Shown one piece after another: positions 38,148 through 46,904 of a stretch of 64,000 bases of DNA. Position 1 is the stretch's first letter, and the number at the start of each line of letters is the position of its first letter. A model generated the notes under the pieces. The model did no database searches. It saw only the letters and a program-made list of their open reading frames with translations, and was not told the DNA's origin. The stretch lies in contig NZ_LT635492.1 in assembly GCF_900120405.1 (NCBI RefSeq), forward strand, positions 453,478 through 517,477. Direction: 5' to 3'. Made by a program: the position numbers and the translations under genes. Origin of the DNA: Urinicoccus massiliensis. Lineage in GTDB: Bacteria; Bacillota; Clostridia; Tissierellales; Peptoniphilaceae.

Positions 38148-39050
38148 CTAAACATCTAAATGGCGGGTTACGGAAATAATACTTCCCAGGTAACCAATCC
38201 CCATGCCTAAACTTGTCAAAATGACAAACAAATTCATGGCTAGTCTTTGGTCCGGTATAAATAGTCCGATTCCTAAAATATCCAATAATTGGGGATTAAA
38301 GCGATTAAAACTGTACTGGTAGAATAAATAGAGGATACCACAGGATAAAACTCCTGCAAGTAAGCCGAATAAAAGTCCTTCAATCAAAAAGGGTCCCCGG
38401 ATATAGTAGTTGTTGGCCCCTACATAGCGCATAATTTGAATTTCTCTGCGCCTATTTTGTAAGGTAATACGAATGGTGTTGTGGATGAGGACAATGGCAA
38501 TTAGGAGCAAGACCCCAATAGTCGCCGTTCCCCCATAGCGGACTCCTCGATAGACTCTCAGCATGTTGTTTACCAATTCATTGTAGTATTGAACCTTGTA
38601 AACTCCCGGAATGGCCTTGGCTTCCCGGGCCACCTCTTCCCCATCATTGAGGCTTTTTAAGTGGAGGGTAAAGGAAACCGGTAGGGGATTTTCCGGTAGC
38701 CCTTCCAGGATGTAGTCGTCCCCCTTTAGGCGGGCCTTCATTTCATTTAAGGCTTCTTCCTTGCTGGTAAATTCAATTTTATCTACCCCGTCCATGGCCT
38801 TAAACTTCTTTTCCACCTCTGCCAACTTGTCCTGGGGCGTCGTGTTGTCGAAAAAGACCACAATTTTTTGTAACTTGGCCCCGGATTCAAAAACCACCTG
38901 TTCTACATTAAGTACCATGAGAAGGACAAAGCCGAACATCAAAAGGACAAAGGTAATGGATATTACTGAAGCCATGGTCATGCCCAGGTTCCTCCACATG
39001 CCCACCAGGCCTTCTCGAATAATATTTCTAAATTGTCTGAGGATTTTCAT
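38148..39050 (-). CDS. ftsX: Cell-division membrane protein FtsX
   Basis: About 300 residues. N-terminal cytoplasmic segment MKILRQFRNIIREGLVGMWR, first membrane helix (SVISITFVLLMFGFVLLMV), an extracellular domain (VVFFDNTTPQDKLAEVEKKF to about 170) and three more helices near residues 180-295. The start at 39050 has GCGGGATATT before it and lies inside the end of ftsE; the longer reading is unlikely. With FtsE it passes the ATP cycle to a murein hydrolase, here probably the next gene. Confidence 0.94.
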   Translation of the reverse strand: MKILRQFRNIIREGLVGMWRNLGMTMASVISITFVLLMFGFVLLMVLNVEQVVFESGAKLQKIVVFFDNTTPQDKLAEVEKKFKAMDGVDKIEFTSKEEALNEMKARLKGDDYILEGLPENPLPVSFTLHLKSLNDGEEVAREAKAIPGVYKVQYYNELVNNMLRVYRGVRYGGTATIGVLLLIAIVLIHNTIRITLQNRRREIQIMRYVGANNYYIRGPFLIEGLLFGLLAGVLSCGILYLFYQYSFNRFNPQLLDILGIGLFIPDQRLAMNLFVILTSLGMGIGYLGSIISVTRHLDV

Positions 39051-39723
39051 AATATCCCGCACTTTCTTGGTCAAATAAAATGGATCCACTGTCTAGGGAC
39101 ACAACCCTTTTTTTCATGGAATCTACAATTTCTCTAGCATGGGTTGCCATGACAATGGTAACCCCCTCTTGGTTAAAGCGATCCAAGGCATCCATAATAT
39201 CCTTGGCTGTATCAAAGTCTAAGTTCCCTGTAGGTTCATCACAAACAAGTATTTTAGGCCGGTGGATCATGGCTCTGGCAATACTGACCCTTTGGGATTC
39301 TCCCCCAGATAATTCTGTTGGATAGCAGTTTTGCTTGTCTTCCAGGTGGACTGTTTCCAGAACAGCTTCCACTCGTTTTTTTATTTCGCTGCTGCTTTCC
39401 CCGGTAATTTCCAAGGCATAGGCTATGTTTTCAAAAACTGTCTTGCGGTTTAATAGGCGGTAGTCTTGAAAGACAACCCCCACTTCCCGTCTAAGTTTTG
39501 GAATTTTAAATTTAGGCATGGCTGTAATGTCTGTGTCGTCAATACGGATGGAGCCCTTGCTGACCTGCTCTTCTCTTATAAGTAATTTTATCATAGTTGA
39601 CTTGCCGGCTCCACTTGCCCCAACAAGAAATATGAAATCCCCGGAAGGAATTTCTAGGGTAACATCGTCCAATGCCACAACCCCATTCTTATATTCCTTG
39701 TAGACATGATTGAAAATAATCAA
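39028..39723 (-). CDS. ftsE: Cell-division ATP-binding protein FtsE
   Basis: 231 residues. Walker A LVGASGAGKSTMIKLLIREE, Q-loop GVVFQDYRLLNRKTVFEN, signature TELSGGESQRVSIARAMI, Walker B ILVCDEPTGNLDFDTA, His switch MATHAREIV. The pattern DYRLLNRKTVFEN is typical of FtsE. The start codon is TTG (39721-39723) after GAGGAATAGCT. First gene of the ftsEX-M23-ctpA-uvrBA string, with a palindromic promoter region upstream. Confidence 0.95.
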   Translation of the reverse strand: MIIFNHVYKEYKNGVVALDDVTLEIPSGDFIFLVGASGAGKSTMIKLLIREEQVSKGSIRIDDTDITAMPKFKIPKLRREVGVVFQDYRLLNRKTVFENIAYALEITGESSSEIKKRVEAVLETVHLEDKQNCYPTELSGGESQRVSIARAMIHRPKILVCDEPTGNLDFDTAKDIMDALDRFNQEGVTIVMATHAREIVDSMKKRVVSLDSGSILFDQESAGYYENPQTI

Positions 39724-39734
39724 AGCTATTCCTC

Positions 39735-39781
39735 CTCATTCTACTTTCTTCAACTTTATATTATAATATAAGTAGAATGAG
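39735..39781. promoter_or_regulatory. Palindromic divergent promoter/operator between ftsE and the cyclo-ligase gene
   Basis: A perfect 12-bp inverted repeat CTCATTCTACTT (39735-39746) / AAGTAGAATGAG (39770-39781) encloses an inner 16-bp palindrome TTATATTATAATATAA (39756-39771). The inner palindrome contains overlapping TATAAT boxes on both strands. -35 boxes are poor on both sides, which fits a regulated or activator-dependent divergent promoter. Confidence 0.6.
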
Positions 39782-39845
39782 ATTGAAACTATTTTGTAAA
39801 AATTTGTTACTTTTTTGTTACTTATTATCTTTATTAGGAGGATTT

Positions 39846-40379
39846 ATGGATAAAAACACCTACCGCCAATACTGGTTAGAAAAGAGAAAGACCTTCCATC
39901 CCGAAAAAATTCAAGCCTTTCAAGAAGCCCTCATCGACTTTCTTTCCAACCTGGAAGCCCAAACTATTTTTTCCTATTTTAGCATCAAAGACGAACTCCC
40001 CACTCGCCAGGCCATCTATGCCAACTGGCAGCGACACAGAATTTTAATCCCCAGAACCAAGCCCCAGGACCGAAGCATGGAGGCTTGCCCCATCCGGTCC
40101 AAGGAAGACCTGGTGGATGGGCCTTTTCATTTAATCGAAGCCAAGACCCCTGCCTATGATGGAAAAATTGACCTTTGCCTAGTTCCAGGCTTGGTTTTCG
40201 ACCGTCAAGGTTTCCGGATTGGCTATGGTGGAGGCTACTATGACCGTTTTTTAAAAGACCACCCCTGTTATTGCATTGGCCTTTGCCTGGAAGAACAAAT
40301 TGTCTCCGACCTTAAGCCCGACTCTAACGACATGCCAGTTCAAGCCCTCTTTACTGAAGAGGGCCTAAGGCAAATCTAG
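39846..40379 (+). CDS. 5-formyltetrahydrofolate cyclo-ligase
   Basis: About 177 residues. Contains the family motifs TIFSYFSIKDELPTRQ and DLCLVPGLVFDRQGFRIGYG running into GGYYDRFL, and Arg/Lys residues near the N-terminus. It converts 5-formyl-THF to 5,10-methenyl-THF with ATP, linking folate storage to one-carbon metabolism. The start at 39846 is preceded by TATTAGGAGGATTT; an upstream in-frame ATG at 39777 lies in the palindrome and adds a hydrophobic stretch absent in the family. Plus strand, divergent from ftsE. Confidence 0.92.
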   Translation: MDKNTYRQYWLEKRKTFHPEKIQAFQEALIDFLSNLEAQTIFSYFSIKDELPTRQAIYANWQRHRILIPRTKPQDRSMEACPIRSKEDLVDGPFHLIEAKTPAYDGKIDLCLVPGLVFDRQGFRIGYGGGYYDRFLKDHPCYCIGLCLEEQIVSDLKPDSNDMPVQALFTEEGLRQI

Positions 40380-40444
40380 AGATTTTCCCTTTTATTTAAA
40401 GTTAAACTAGACTATAATGGAAGATGAAATGGAGGAGTTATTGA

Positions 40445-41629
40445 ATGAATCGTTATATTGGAACAACTGTAAGAGGGATTCGCACTCCCATTGTTATGAA
40501 TGGAGACCCCCTTATTGATATTGTAGTAGATTCTCTGGACCGGGCATCTAGGTCAGAAGGCATTGCATTTCGTGACAAGGATGTCGTTGCTGTTACTGAA
40601 TCCCTGGTGGCCAGGGCCCAAGGAAATTATTGCACCACTGAAGAAATTGCCGCAGATATTAATTCAAAGTACTCCGGCGAAATTGGCCTTGTCTTTCCAA
40701 TTTTAAGTCGGAACCGTTTTTCAATTTTATTAAAGGGCATTGCCCAAGCCGGCAAAAAAATTCACATTTTAATGAGCTATCCTGCCGATGAAGTGGGCAA
40801 CCACTTAATCTTGCCTGAAGCCCTTTATAAAAGCAAGACCAATCCCTACACAGATGTCTTGGAAGAAGCTGAATTCCGCCATATTTTCGGCAAGTTGGAA
40901 CACGCCTTTACTGGTGTGGACTATGTGGACCTCTACCACAAGGTTTGTGGAAACACTCCGGTGGAAATCCACTTTGCCAACGATCCAAGGGCCATCTTGA
41001 AGTATTGTGATGAAGTCCTGGTAGCCAGTATCCACACCCGGGAACGGATTAAAGACCTGCTGAAACAAGCTGGTGCAAAGGTAGTTTACGGCCTGGATGA
41101 TATTATGAACACCCCTGGTGCCACTGGCGGTTACAATGATGACTACGGTCTTTTGGGATCCAACCTCAGCAATGACCATACGGTAAAATTATTCCCTAGA
41201 GATGCCCAAAGCTTTGCTGAAGACCTTCAAAAACGCCTCTATGAAAAAACCAAAAAACACATTGAAGTTTTGGTCTATGGAGATGGCGCCTTTAAGGATC
41301 CGGTGGGACAAATTTGGGAACTTGCCGACCCTGTCGTTTCTCCCGGCTATACCAAGGGACTTTTGGGAACCCCCAACGAAATCAAAATGAAATACGTTGC
41401 AGACAACCAACTGGAAGGCCTGTCTGATGAAGAAAAATATGCTGTCCTAGAAGAAAAAATTAAGACCAAGCCGGAATCCCTGGTTGGTGCAGATGAAACC
41501 CTGGGAACCACTCCCAGAAACTTAACCGACCTTTTGGGGTCTTTAAGTGACCTAACCAGCGGTAGTGGAGACAAGGGTACCCCTGTCGTTTGGATCCAAG
41601 GATACTTTGACTCCTATGTAGACCAATAA
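40445..41629 (+). CDS. CofE-like protein (coenzyme F420-0:L-glutamate ligase fold)
   Basis: 394 residues. The start RYIGTTVRGIRTPIVMNGDP and the FRDKDVVAVTESLVARAQGN segment match the N-terminal fold of the CofE/F420-ligase family (PF01996-type). The middle of the protein has MSYPADEVGNH and a long conserved YGLDDIMNTPGATGGYNDDY. The rest is longer than archaeal CofE (about 250 residues). No F420 biosynthesis genes are nearby, and such anaerobes usually lack F420, so the amino acid ligase substrate is unknown. GGAGGAGTTATTGA precedes the ATG; the gene ends at a strong terminator. Confidence 0.7.
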   Translation: MNRYIGTTVRGIRTPIVMNGDPLIDIVVDSLDRASRSEGIAFRDKDVVAVTESLVARAQGNYCTTEEIAADINSKYSGEIGLVFPILSRNRFSILLKGIAQAGKKIHILMSYPADEVGNHLILPEALYKSKTNPYTDVLEEAEFRHIFGKLEHAFTGVDYVDLYHKVCGNTPVEIHFANDPRAILKYCDEVLVASIHTRERIKDLLKQAGAKVVYGLDDIMNTPGATGGYNDDYGLLGSNLSNDHTVKLFPRDAQSFAEDLQKRLYEKTKKHIEVLVYGDGAFKDPVGQIWELADPVVSPGYTKGLLGTPNEIKMKYVADNQLEGLSDEEKYAVLEEKIKTKPESLVGADETLGTTPRNLTDLLGSLSDLTSGSGDKGTPVVWIQGYFDSYVDQ

Positions 41630-41647
41630 ATAAAAAAAGAAACTTTG

Positions 41648-41675
41648 AACCAGCGGACTCCCCGCTGGTTTTTTT
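41648..41675 (+). terminator. Terminator of the CofE-like gene
   Basis: Perfect 9-bp stem AACCAGCGG / CCGCTGGTT, loop ACTCC, then TTTTTTT on the plus strand. Confidence 0.92.
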
Positions 41676-41717
41676 CTTGCCTTTAACTTCCCCCAGTCTA
41701 GCCGGGATTTCTAATAA

Positions 41718-41747
41718 CAAAAAAAGAGTGGGACCTCATCCCACTCT
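41718..41747 (-). terminator. Terminator of the rnf operon
   Basis: Perfect 9-bp stem AGAGTGGGA / TCCCACTCT with loop CCTCA; the A-rich plus side gives TTTTTTTGTT on the minus strand after rnfB. Confidence 0.9.
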
Positions 41748-41762
41748 AAAAATCAATATTTT

Positions 41763-42716
41763 TTATTCTTCAGCTTCTTTTTCTAAAGTTGCTGTAGCTG
41801 TTTTTGCTTGACCTGCTGCCATTTCTTCTTTTTGCTTAGCTGCTGCCATTTCCTCTTTTTTCTTGGCGGCTGCAGCTGCTGCTTTTTTCTTGGCAGCTTC
41901 TTTAATTTTTTCAACTCTTTCAGGATACTCAACAAAGATGGCTGCTGTTGGGCATTTCGCTGCGCAGATACCACAGTTGATGCACTTGTCATAGTCAATC
42001 CTTGCTAAATTGTCCTCTACATGGATAGCATCTTTTGGACAGTTCTTTTCGCATAGTTTACATGCAATACAGCCAATAGAGCAATTGGTCCGGACAATTT
42101 TTCCGGGATCCTTGGTTGAACACTTGACTTCTGTCTTTTGTTTGTAGGGCATGAGGCCAATGATGTTCTTGGGACAAATGTCAATACACTTTCTACAAGC
42201 AACACATTTTTCCTTGTCCACTTGGGCAATTCCGTCGACAATGTGGATTGCATCAAATTCACAAACAGCGACACAGGTTCCACCACCCAAGCATCCTGAA
42301 CCACAGGACTTGGATCCACCAACATAGTCGTTGATCAAGCGACAATCTACCAGGCCTTCATAATTGTACTTGTTCTTGGCCTTGCTGCAACTTCCTTGAC
42401 AGCGAACCACAGCCACTTCCCGTTCCATATTTCCGGCATTGACGCCCATAACATCTGCTACCTTATCGGCAACTTCTTGGCCACCAATGGCACAAGCATT
42501 TACCCCGGCTTCACCAGCCACAATGGCATTGGCAAGACCTTCGCAACCTGGGAAGCCGCAGGCACCGCAGTTTGCTCCTGGTAGTGCATCTAATACATTG
42601 ACAACACGTTCATCCATCTTCACATAGAATACCCGGGAAGCAATGCTTAATAAAACACCGAAGACTCCCCCCATAATTGCCAGGACGATGGCTGCACGAA
42701 TTACTTCTCCTAACAT
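41763..42716 (-). CDS. rnfB: Rnf complex ferredoxin subunit RnfB
   Basis: 317 residues. N-terminal membrane helix ([19 protein letters not shown]), the Fe4S4 site of the [19 protein letters not shown] motif, and further cysteine clusters [28 protein letters not shown] and [14 protein letters not shown]. The last 40 residues are Ala/Lys/Glu repeats ([19 protein letters not shown]). It takes electrons from ferredoxin for the membrane complex. The repeat tail is unusual and probably linear; it is in frame and ends at a clean stop. Confidence 0.93.
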   Translation of the reverse strand: MLGEVIRAAIVLAIMGGVFGVLLSIASRVFYVKMDERVVNVLDALPGANCGACGFPGCEGLANAIVAGEAGVNACAIGGQEVADKVADVMGVNAGNMEREVAVVRCQGSCSKAKNKYNYEGLVDCRLINDYVGGSKSCGSGCLGGGTCVAVCEFDAIHIVDGIAQVDKEKCVACRKCIDICPKNIIGLMPYKQKTEVKCSTKDPGKIVRTNCSIGCIACKLCEKNCPKDAIHVEDNLARIDYDKCINCGICAAKCPTAAIFVEYPERVEKIKEAAKKKAAAAAAKKKEEMAAAKQKEEMAAGQAKTATATLEKEAEE

Positions 42717-42728
42717 AGATTGCCCCCC

Positions 42729-43307
42729 TTATATTAACCCAGCGAAACCGCCAAAGGCCATAGCCATGAGTCCCGCACTAATTAAAGCAATCGGCACACC
42801 TTGTAGTGCTTTAGGCAGGTCGACAAGTTCCAAGCGTTCACGTAAAGCCGCAATTAAAACCAGTGCAAGACCAAATCCAATGGATGCGCCTAAGCCACTA
42901 AATAAGGTTTCAATAAAACCATAGTCATTTTGAATGTTTAATACAGTCACCCCTAATACAACACAGTTGGTTGTAATCAAGGGAAGATAAACACCCATGG
43001 CAGTATATAGGGCCGGGCTCATCTTCTTAATGACCATTTCCACAAATTGCACCAAAGAAGCAATAACCAAAATAAAGACGATGGTTTGTAAGTATTCTAA
43101 GCTCAAGACATCCAGGATAAATCTTTGTAGAACCCAGGTAATTGCAGATGCAAAAACCACAACAAAGGTTACGGCAATACTCATTCCCACAGATGTTTCA
43201 ACCTTGGAAGAAACTCCCAAGAAGGGACAGATCCCTAAGAATTGAGCGAAGACATAGTTGTTAACTAAAATTGTTCCAATTAATATTACAAATATTGAAT
43301 TTAACAT
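42729..43307 (-). CDS. rnfA: Rnf complex membrane subunit RnfA
   Basis: 192 residues, six membrane helices. Family features: NYVFAQFLGICPFLGVSSKV (with the Cys-containing, iron-sulfur ligating segment of RnfA/NqrE), LITTNCVVLGVTVLN and YGFIETLFSGLGASIGFGLA. Internally symmetric with RnfE. Forms the electron-passing membrane core. AGGAGGAAGAA before the ATG; intergenic gap to rnfB only 12 bases. Confidence 0.95.
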   Translation of the reverse strand: MLNSIFVILIGTILVNNYVFAQFLGICPFLGVSSKVETSVGMSIAVTFVVVFASAITWVLQRFILDVLSLEYLQTIVFILVIASLVQFVEMVIKKMSPALYTAMGVYLPLITTNCVVLGVTVLNIQNDYGFIETLFSGLGASIGFGLALVLIAALRERLELVDLPKALQGVPIALISAGLMAMAFGGFAGLI

Positions 43308-43316
43308 TTCTTCCTC

Positions 43317-43916
43317 CTAGGCTTCTTTTTTCTTATCCATTAAATAACGAAAAGCTGCAATTAAGAATCCAAGAAGAACAAAAGCACCTGCTGGAGCGAC
43401 TAAAAAGCCGATGCCAGGATAGGCTTCTGGAAAAATACGTGTGCCAAAAAGTTCTCCTGAACCGAAGAGTTCACGAACAAAACCCATGGCCAATACAGCA
43501 ATCGTATATCCTAACCCAGTTCCAAGTCCATCAATAAATGAAGGAATAATCTTGTTTTGATAGGCAAATCCTTCTGCTTCCCCAAGAATACAGCAGTTTA
43601 CAACGATTAATGGTAAGAAGATACCTAGAGCTTCGTAAATAGGTGGTACATAGGCATGTAGGACCATTTCCACTAGGGTTACGAAGGTTGCAATAACTAC
43701 GATAAAGGCAGGGATCCGGACCTTGCTTGGTATAATTTTACGAAGGGCACTGACAACCGTATTACTCATAATCAATACAAAAGTAACAGCAACCCCCATG
43801 GCTAATGAGTTCAAGAGGGTGTTGGTAACAGCCAGAGTTGAACACAAGCCAATTAATTGAATGAAGATTGGGTTGTTTTTAAACATCCCATCCTTTAATA
43901 CTTTTTTTAAGTCCAT
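43317..43916 (-). CDS. rnfE: Rnf complex membrane subunit RnfE
   Basis: 199 residues, six helices. Motifs FIQLIGLCSTLAVTNTLLNS (Cys in helix 1), LPLIVVNCCILGEAEGFAYQ (second Cys site), SFIDGLGTGLGYTIAV. Paralogue of RnfA with inverted topology; the two Cys segments hold an Fe2S2 centre in the known complexes. Placed between rnfG and rnfA as in Clostridia. Confidence 0.94.
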   Translation of the reverse strand: MDLKKVLKDGMFKNNPIFIQLIGLCSTLAVTNTLLNSLAMGVAVTFVLIMSNTVVSALRKIIPSKVRIPAFIVVIATFVTLVEMVLHAYVPPIYEALGIFLPLIVVNCCILGEAEGFAYQNKIIPSFIDGLGTGLGYTIAVLAMGFVRELFGSGELFGTRIFPEAYPGIGFLVAPAGAFVLLGFLIAAFRYLMDKKKEA

Positions 43917-43925
43917 GAAATCCTC

Positions 43926-44504
43926 CTACTTTACTAACTCTTTGTGGTAGAAATCAATAACCTTGTTGACTCCTTCAAGAGCTCCCTTAGATGTAATGGT
44001 TGCCCCTGTCATCATCATGATTTCATCATCAGCTTGTGGGGACTTATTTCCCTTAAGAGGTCCCTCAATGGATTTACCTACATAGCTTTCAGCATATTCC
44101 GGTTCTGAAATGTGACTTCCGAAACCTGGAGTTTCACTGTTGCTGATATTTCTAAAGCCTGCCATGGTGCCATCATTAAGGATACCAACGGCATTTTTAA
44201 AGGCTCCACCATATCCATAGGCTAGATAGTTAATCCCATATCCCACAACATCTTCTCCCTTTTTGGCTAAAAAGATGTCCGTAATTGTTGGATATTTTTC
44301 CTTTAATTTTGCAAGTTCTGCCGCATCATAGGGTTCAAAGTCGTCTGCCTTATCCCCAAAAATATCCCTATAAGATGCCAGGGTTGTTTCTAATTCTTGC
44401 TTAGCAATAATATCCGATGTATAAAAATTCACACTTGCTAAAATGAGACCGGAAATTGTCGCAATAATTAGCAGTACAGCTCCTAATCGAAGAGTTTCTT
44501 TCAT
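43926..44504 (-). CDS. rnfG: Rnf complex flavoprotein subunit RnfG
   Basis: About 192 residues. N-terminal membrane helix (LRLGAVLLIIATISGLILA), then an FMN-binding domain with GYGGAFKNAVGIL, NSETPGFGSHISEP and the covalent FMN attachment site MMMTGATITSKGALEGV (Thr in TGAT). Faces outside the membrane and carries electrons. The start at 44504 has GAGGTGAAGCA before it; the longer reading overlaps rnfD. Confidence 0.94.
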   Translation of the reverse strand: MKETLRLGAVLLIIATISGLILASVNFYTSDIIAKQELETTLASYRDIFGDKADDFEPYDAAELAKLKEKYPTITDIFLAKKGEDVVGYGINYLAYGYGGAFKNAVGILNDGTMAGFRNISNSETPGFGSHISEPEYAESYVGKSIEGPLKGNKSPQADDEIMMMTGATITSKGALEGVNKVIDFYHKELVK

Positions 44505-44514
44505 TGCTTCACCT

Positions 44515-45459
44515 CTATGCTTTCTTAGGCCCGTAAGCTTCGCCAACGGTAAACTTGTCAATTAAAGGCGTACATACATTCATCAGTAAAATTGAGTAGG
44601 AAACACCTTCAGGCATACCGCCCTTGGCACGAATAACCGCTGTAACCAAACCTGCTCCCAGGGCAAAAATAATCTTTCCCTTGGCATTCATGGGGCTGGA
44701 TGAATAGTCTGTTGCCATAAAGATGGCACCAAGTAATAAACCTCCACCTAACACTTCATAAGCAAGTAAGTCAGCCTTGACTCCAAATAAGAGTAAGAAA
44801 ATTGCTGTTGACACAATATAAATAATTGGAGTCTTCCAATCAATAACCTTACGAACGATCAGGTAAATTCCGCCAAGAATTAAAGCAATAGCACAAGTTT
44901 CACCAATAACACCGCCGATGTTTCCTGTGAACATATCCATTAATGCTGGCAAGTCTCCGCCACCCTCTTTTAAAATTTGAAGAGGTGTTGCTCCAGTCAT
45001 TCCATCCGGTTTAAGATAGGCTGTCATTTGTTGGGGCCAAGAAGCCATTAACATAACCCGAGCAGCCAGGGCTGGGTTCATGAAGTTGCCTCCAATACCG
45101 CCGAAACATTCTTTTACAATAATAATGGCAAAGACGCCACCAAAGGCCACCATCCATAAAGGGGCCCCTGCCGGTACGTTGAAGGCCAGTAAAATTCCAG
45201 TAACTACTGCAGATAAATCCTTAACTTGGACTGGTTTTTTCATTAATTTTTGGAAGGCATATTCCGATAAAACACATGCTCCAACAGATACAGCCATAAT
45301 GGCTAGACTGTAAAGGCCAAAGAAGTAAACAGATGCAATAGCAGCCGGTACTAGGGCAATTAATACATCTAACATGATTCTTTGAACCGTATCATTTGAA
45401 CGAATATGTGGTGCTAGAGATACAAAATAGTCTCCACTGTTTCTAAGATTTTTATCCAT
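44515..45459 (-). CDS. rnfD: Rnf complex membrane subunit RnfD
   Basis: 314 residues, about nine helices. NqrB/RnfD motifs include APHIRSNDTVQRIMLDVLIA, the flavin segment GMTGATPLQILK (Thr in TGAT for covalent FMN), FGGIGGNFMNPALAARVMLM and MATDYSSSPMNAKGKI. It is the likely ion-translocating subunit. Close spacing to rnfC (9 bases) and rnfG. Confidence 0.95.
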   Translation of the reverse strand: MDKNLRNSGDYFVSLAPHIRSNDTVQRIMLDVLIALVPAAIASVYFFGLYSLAIMAVSVGACVLSEYAFQKLMKKPVQVKDLSAVVTGILLAFNVPAGAPLWMVAFGGVFAIIIVKECFGGIGGNFMNPALAARVMLMASWPQQMTAYLKPDGMTGATPLQILKEGGGDLPALMDMFTGNIGGVIGETCAIALILGGIYLIVRKVIDWKTPIIYIVSTAIFLLLFGVKADLLAYEVLGGGLLLGAIFMATDYSSSPMNAKGKIIFALGAGLVTAVIRAKGGMPEGVSYSILLMNVCTPLIDKFTVGEAYGPKKA

Positions 45460-45468
45460 CTCTACCTC

Positions 45469-46803
45469 CTACTTCTTTGAGCCCATGCGGATTTCTCTCT
45501 TGGCCAGCTTAACAGATTCTGTTAAGTGCCGTTTTGCCGGACATACAAAAGAGCAAATTCCACATTCCATACATTGGTCTGCATGATAAAGTTCTGCTAA
45601 ATCAACACGATTACGCAAAATAGCCGCGTTAATATCTGTAGGATTGATATTTGCAGGACAATGATCTACGCAACGAGAACACTTGATGCAAGGAGATTCC
45701 ACTTCTTTCGGTTTTTCCACTTCTGTAAAAATCAAAAGTCCGGATGTTGTCTTGGTAATGGGACTATCTAAGTCAAAGACAGACTTTCCTGTCATGGGAC
45801 CGCCACAGACAATCTCAACAAAGTTTTCCTTAACACCACCACAGAATTCTAAAATTTCCCCTACACTTGTTCCAATGGGGACCATAATATTCTTTGGCTT
45901 TTCAATTCCTGTTCCACTAACTGTAATGACACGTTCAATGGAGGGAAGACCCTTTTCAATGGCTTCATAAAAAGCCAGAGTCGTTCCAACATTTGTCAGG
46001 AAGACTCCCACATCATTTGTAACACCATTTTGTGGGACAATCCTTTTAATAACCGCTTCAGCTAATCGTTTAGAATCCCCTTGGGGATATTTTGTTTGAC
46101 AGCCGGCAACCTTTAAATCCTTCCATTCTGGATTGTCTTGGATAAGCTTTTCCATCTTTTCAATGGCATCCGGCTTATTTTCTTCAATAGCCACATAGGC
46201 TTCCTTGGTGTGGTAAAGATCTGCAAAGAGCTTTAAGCCCTTTAAAATTTCATCTGCCCGTTCCAGCATAATCCGATGGTCACAAGTTAAGTACGGTTCA
46301 CATTCAGCACCATTTAAGATTACAACATCTAAAAGCGGATCTTCACTTTTTAATTTTGCATGGAGAGGGAAACCTGCTCCACCCATACCAACGATACCGG
46401 CTTTTTTTACAAAAGACATAATATCGTCAATATTAGCTGTTTCGTAATTTTTAAAGGGCTCTAACCCTTCAACATATGTGTTGGCTCCATCATTTTTAAT
46501 AGACACACAAATACAATACCGACCATCAGCAGTATATCGTTTGTCTACAGCAACCACTTCACCGGAAACGCTGGCGTGCACGTCTGCAGATACGAAAGCA
46601 TCTGATGTTCCCACGACTTGACCTATTTTTACTTGGTCTCCAACCTTCACCGTTGGATTACAAGGTGCCCCAATATGTTGGCTCATTGGAATGTGCACAA
46701 TGCTCGGCTGGTCTAACCGCTCAATAGGACAACTTTCTGTGAGGGTTTTATGTTCGTCCATGTGAACTCCTCCCACGGAAAACGTGAGATTTTTTAAATT
46801 CAT
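45469..46803 (-). CDS. rnfC: Rnf complex NADH-reducing subunit RnfC
   Basis: About 444 residues. N-terminal barrel (VGGVHMDEHKTLTESCPIER), the NADH/FMN-binding motif GMGGAGFPLHAKLKSEDP, NGAECEPYLTCDHRIMLE and two ferredoxin clusters (CIKCSRCVDHCPANINPTD, CMECGICSFVCPAKR). It reduces NAD+ with electrons from RnfB. An upstream in-frame GTG (46812) is possible, but ATG 46803 has AGAGGTG at good spacing. First gene of rnfCDGEAB. Confidence 0.95.
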   Translation of the reverse strand: MNLKNLTFSVGGVHMDEHKTLTESCPIERLDQPSIVHIPMSQHIGAPCNPTVKVGDQVKIGQVVGTSDAFVSADVHASVSGEVVAVDKRYTADGRYCICVSIKNDGANTYVEGLEPFKNYETANIDDIMSFVKKAGIVGMGGAGFPLHAKLKSEDPLLDVVILNGAECEPYLTCDHRIMLERADEILKGLKLFADLYHTKEAYVAIEENKPDAIEKMEKLIQDNPEWKDLKVAGCQTKYPQGDSKRLAEAVIKRIVPQNGVTNDVGVFLTNVGTTLAFYEAIEKGLPSIERVITVSGTGIEKPKNIMVPIGTSVGEILEFCGGVKENFVEIVCGGPMTGKSVFDLDSPITKTTSGLLIFTEVEKPKEVESPCIKCSRCVDHCPANINPTDINAAILRNRVDLAELYHADQCMECGICSFVCPAKRHLTESVKLAKREIRMGSKK

Positions 46804-46875
46804 ACCTTTCACCTCTTCATATTCAGTTCAAGCTCTCTGCGTAAAAAATATTTTCAAACATTTTATACTAGTTTA

Positions 46876-46904
46876 ATTATAACACTCTTGCCAGGCCTTG
46901 TATA
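46876..46904 (-). promoter_or_regulatory. Probable promoter of the rnf operon
   Basis: Perfect -10 TATAAT (46876-46881), 17 bp, -35 TATACA (46899-46904, four of six). It overlaps one copy of the repeated sequence ATATTGACAWT discussed as a finding. A second A/T-rich TATAAA lies closer to the gene. Confidence 0.55.

Noticed and set aside
41783-41998. 71-residue Lys/Gln/Leu-rich frame in the RnfB tail
   Set aside because: It is the +1 frame of the Ala/Lys/Glu repeat; RnfB itself has intact ferredoxin motifs in its frame.
42017-42325. 102-residue frame in rnfB with many Cys/Val residues
   Set aside because: It is an alternative frame of the RnfB ferredoxin region and lacks a ribosome site.
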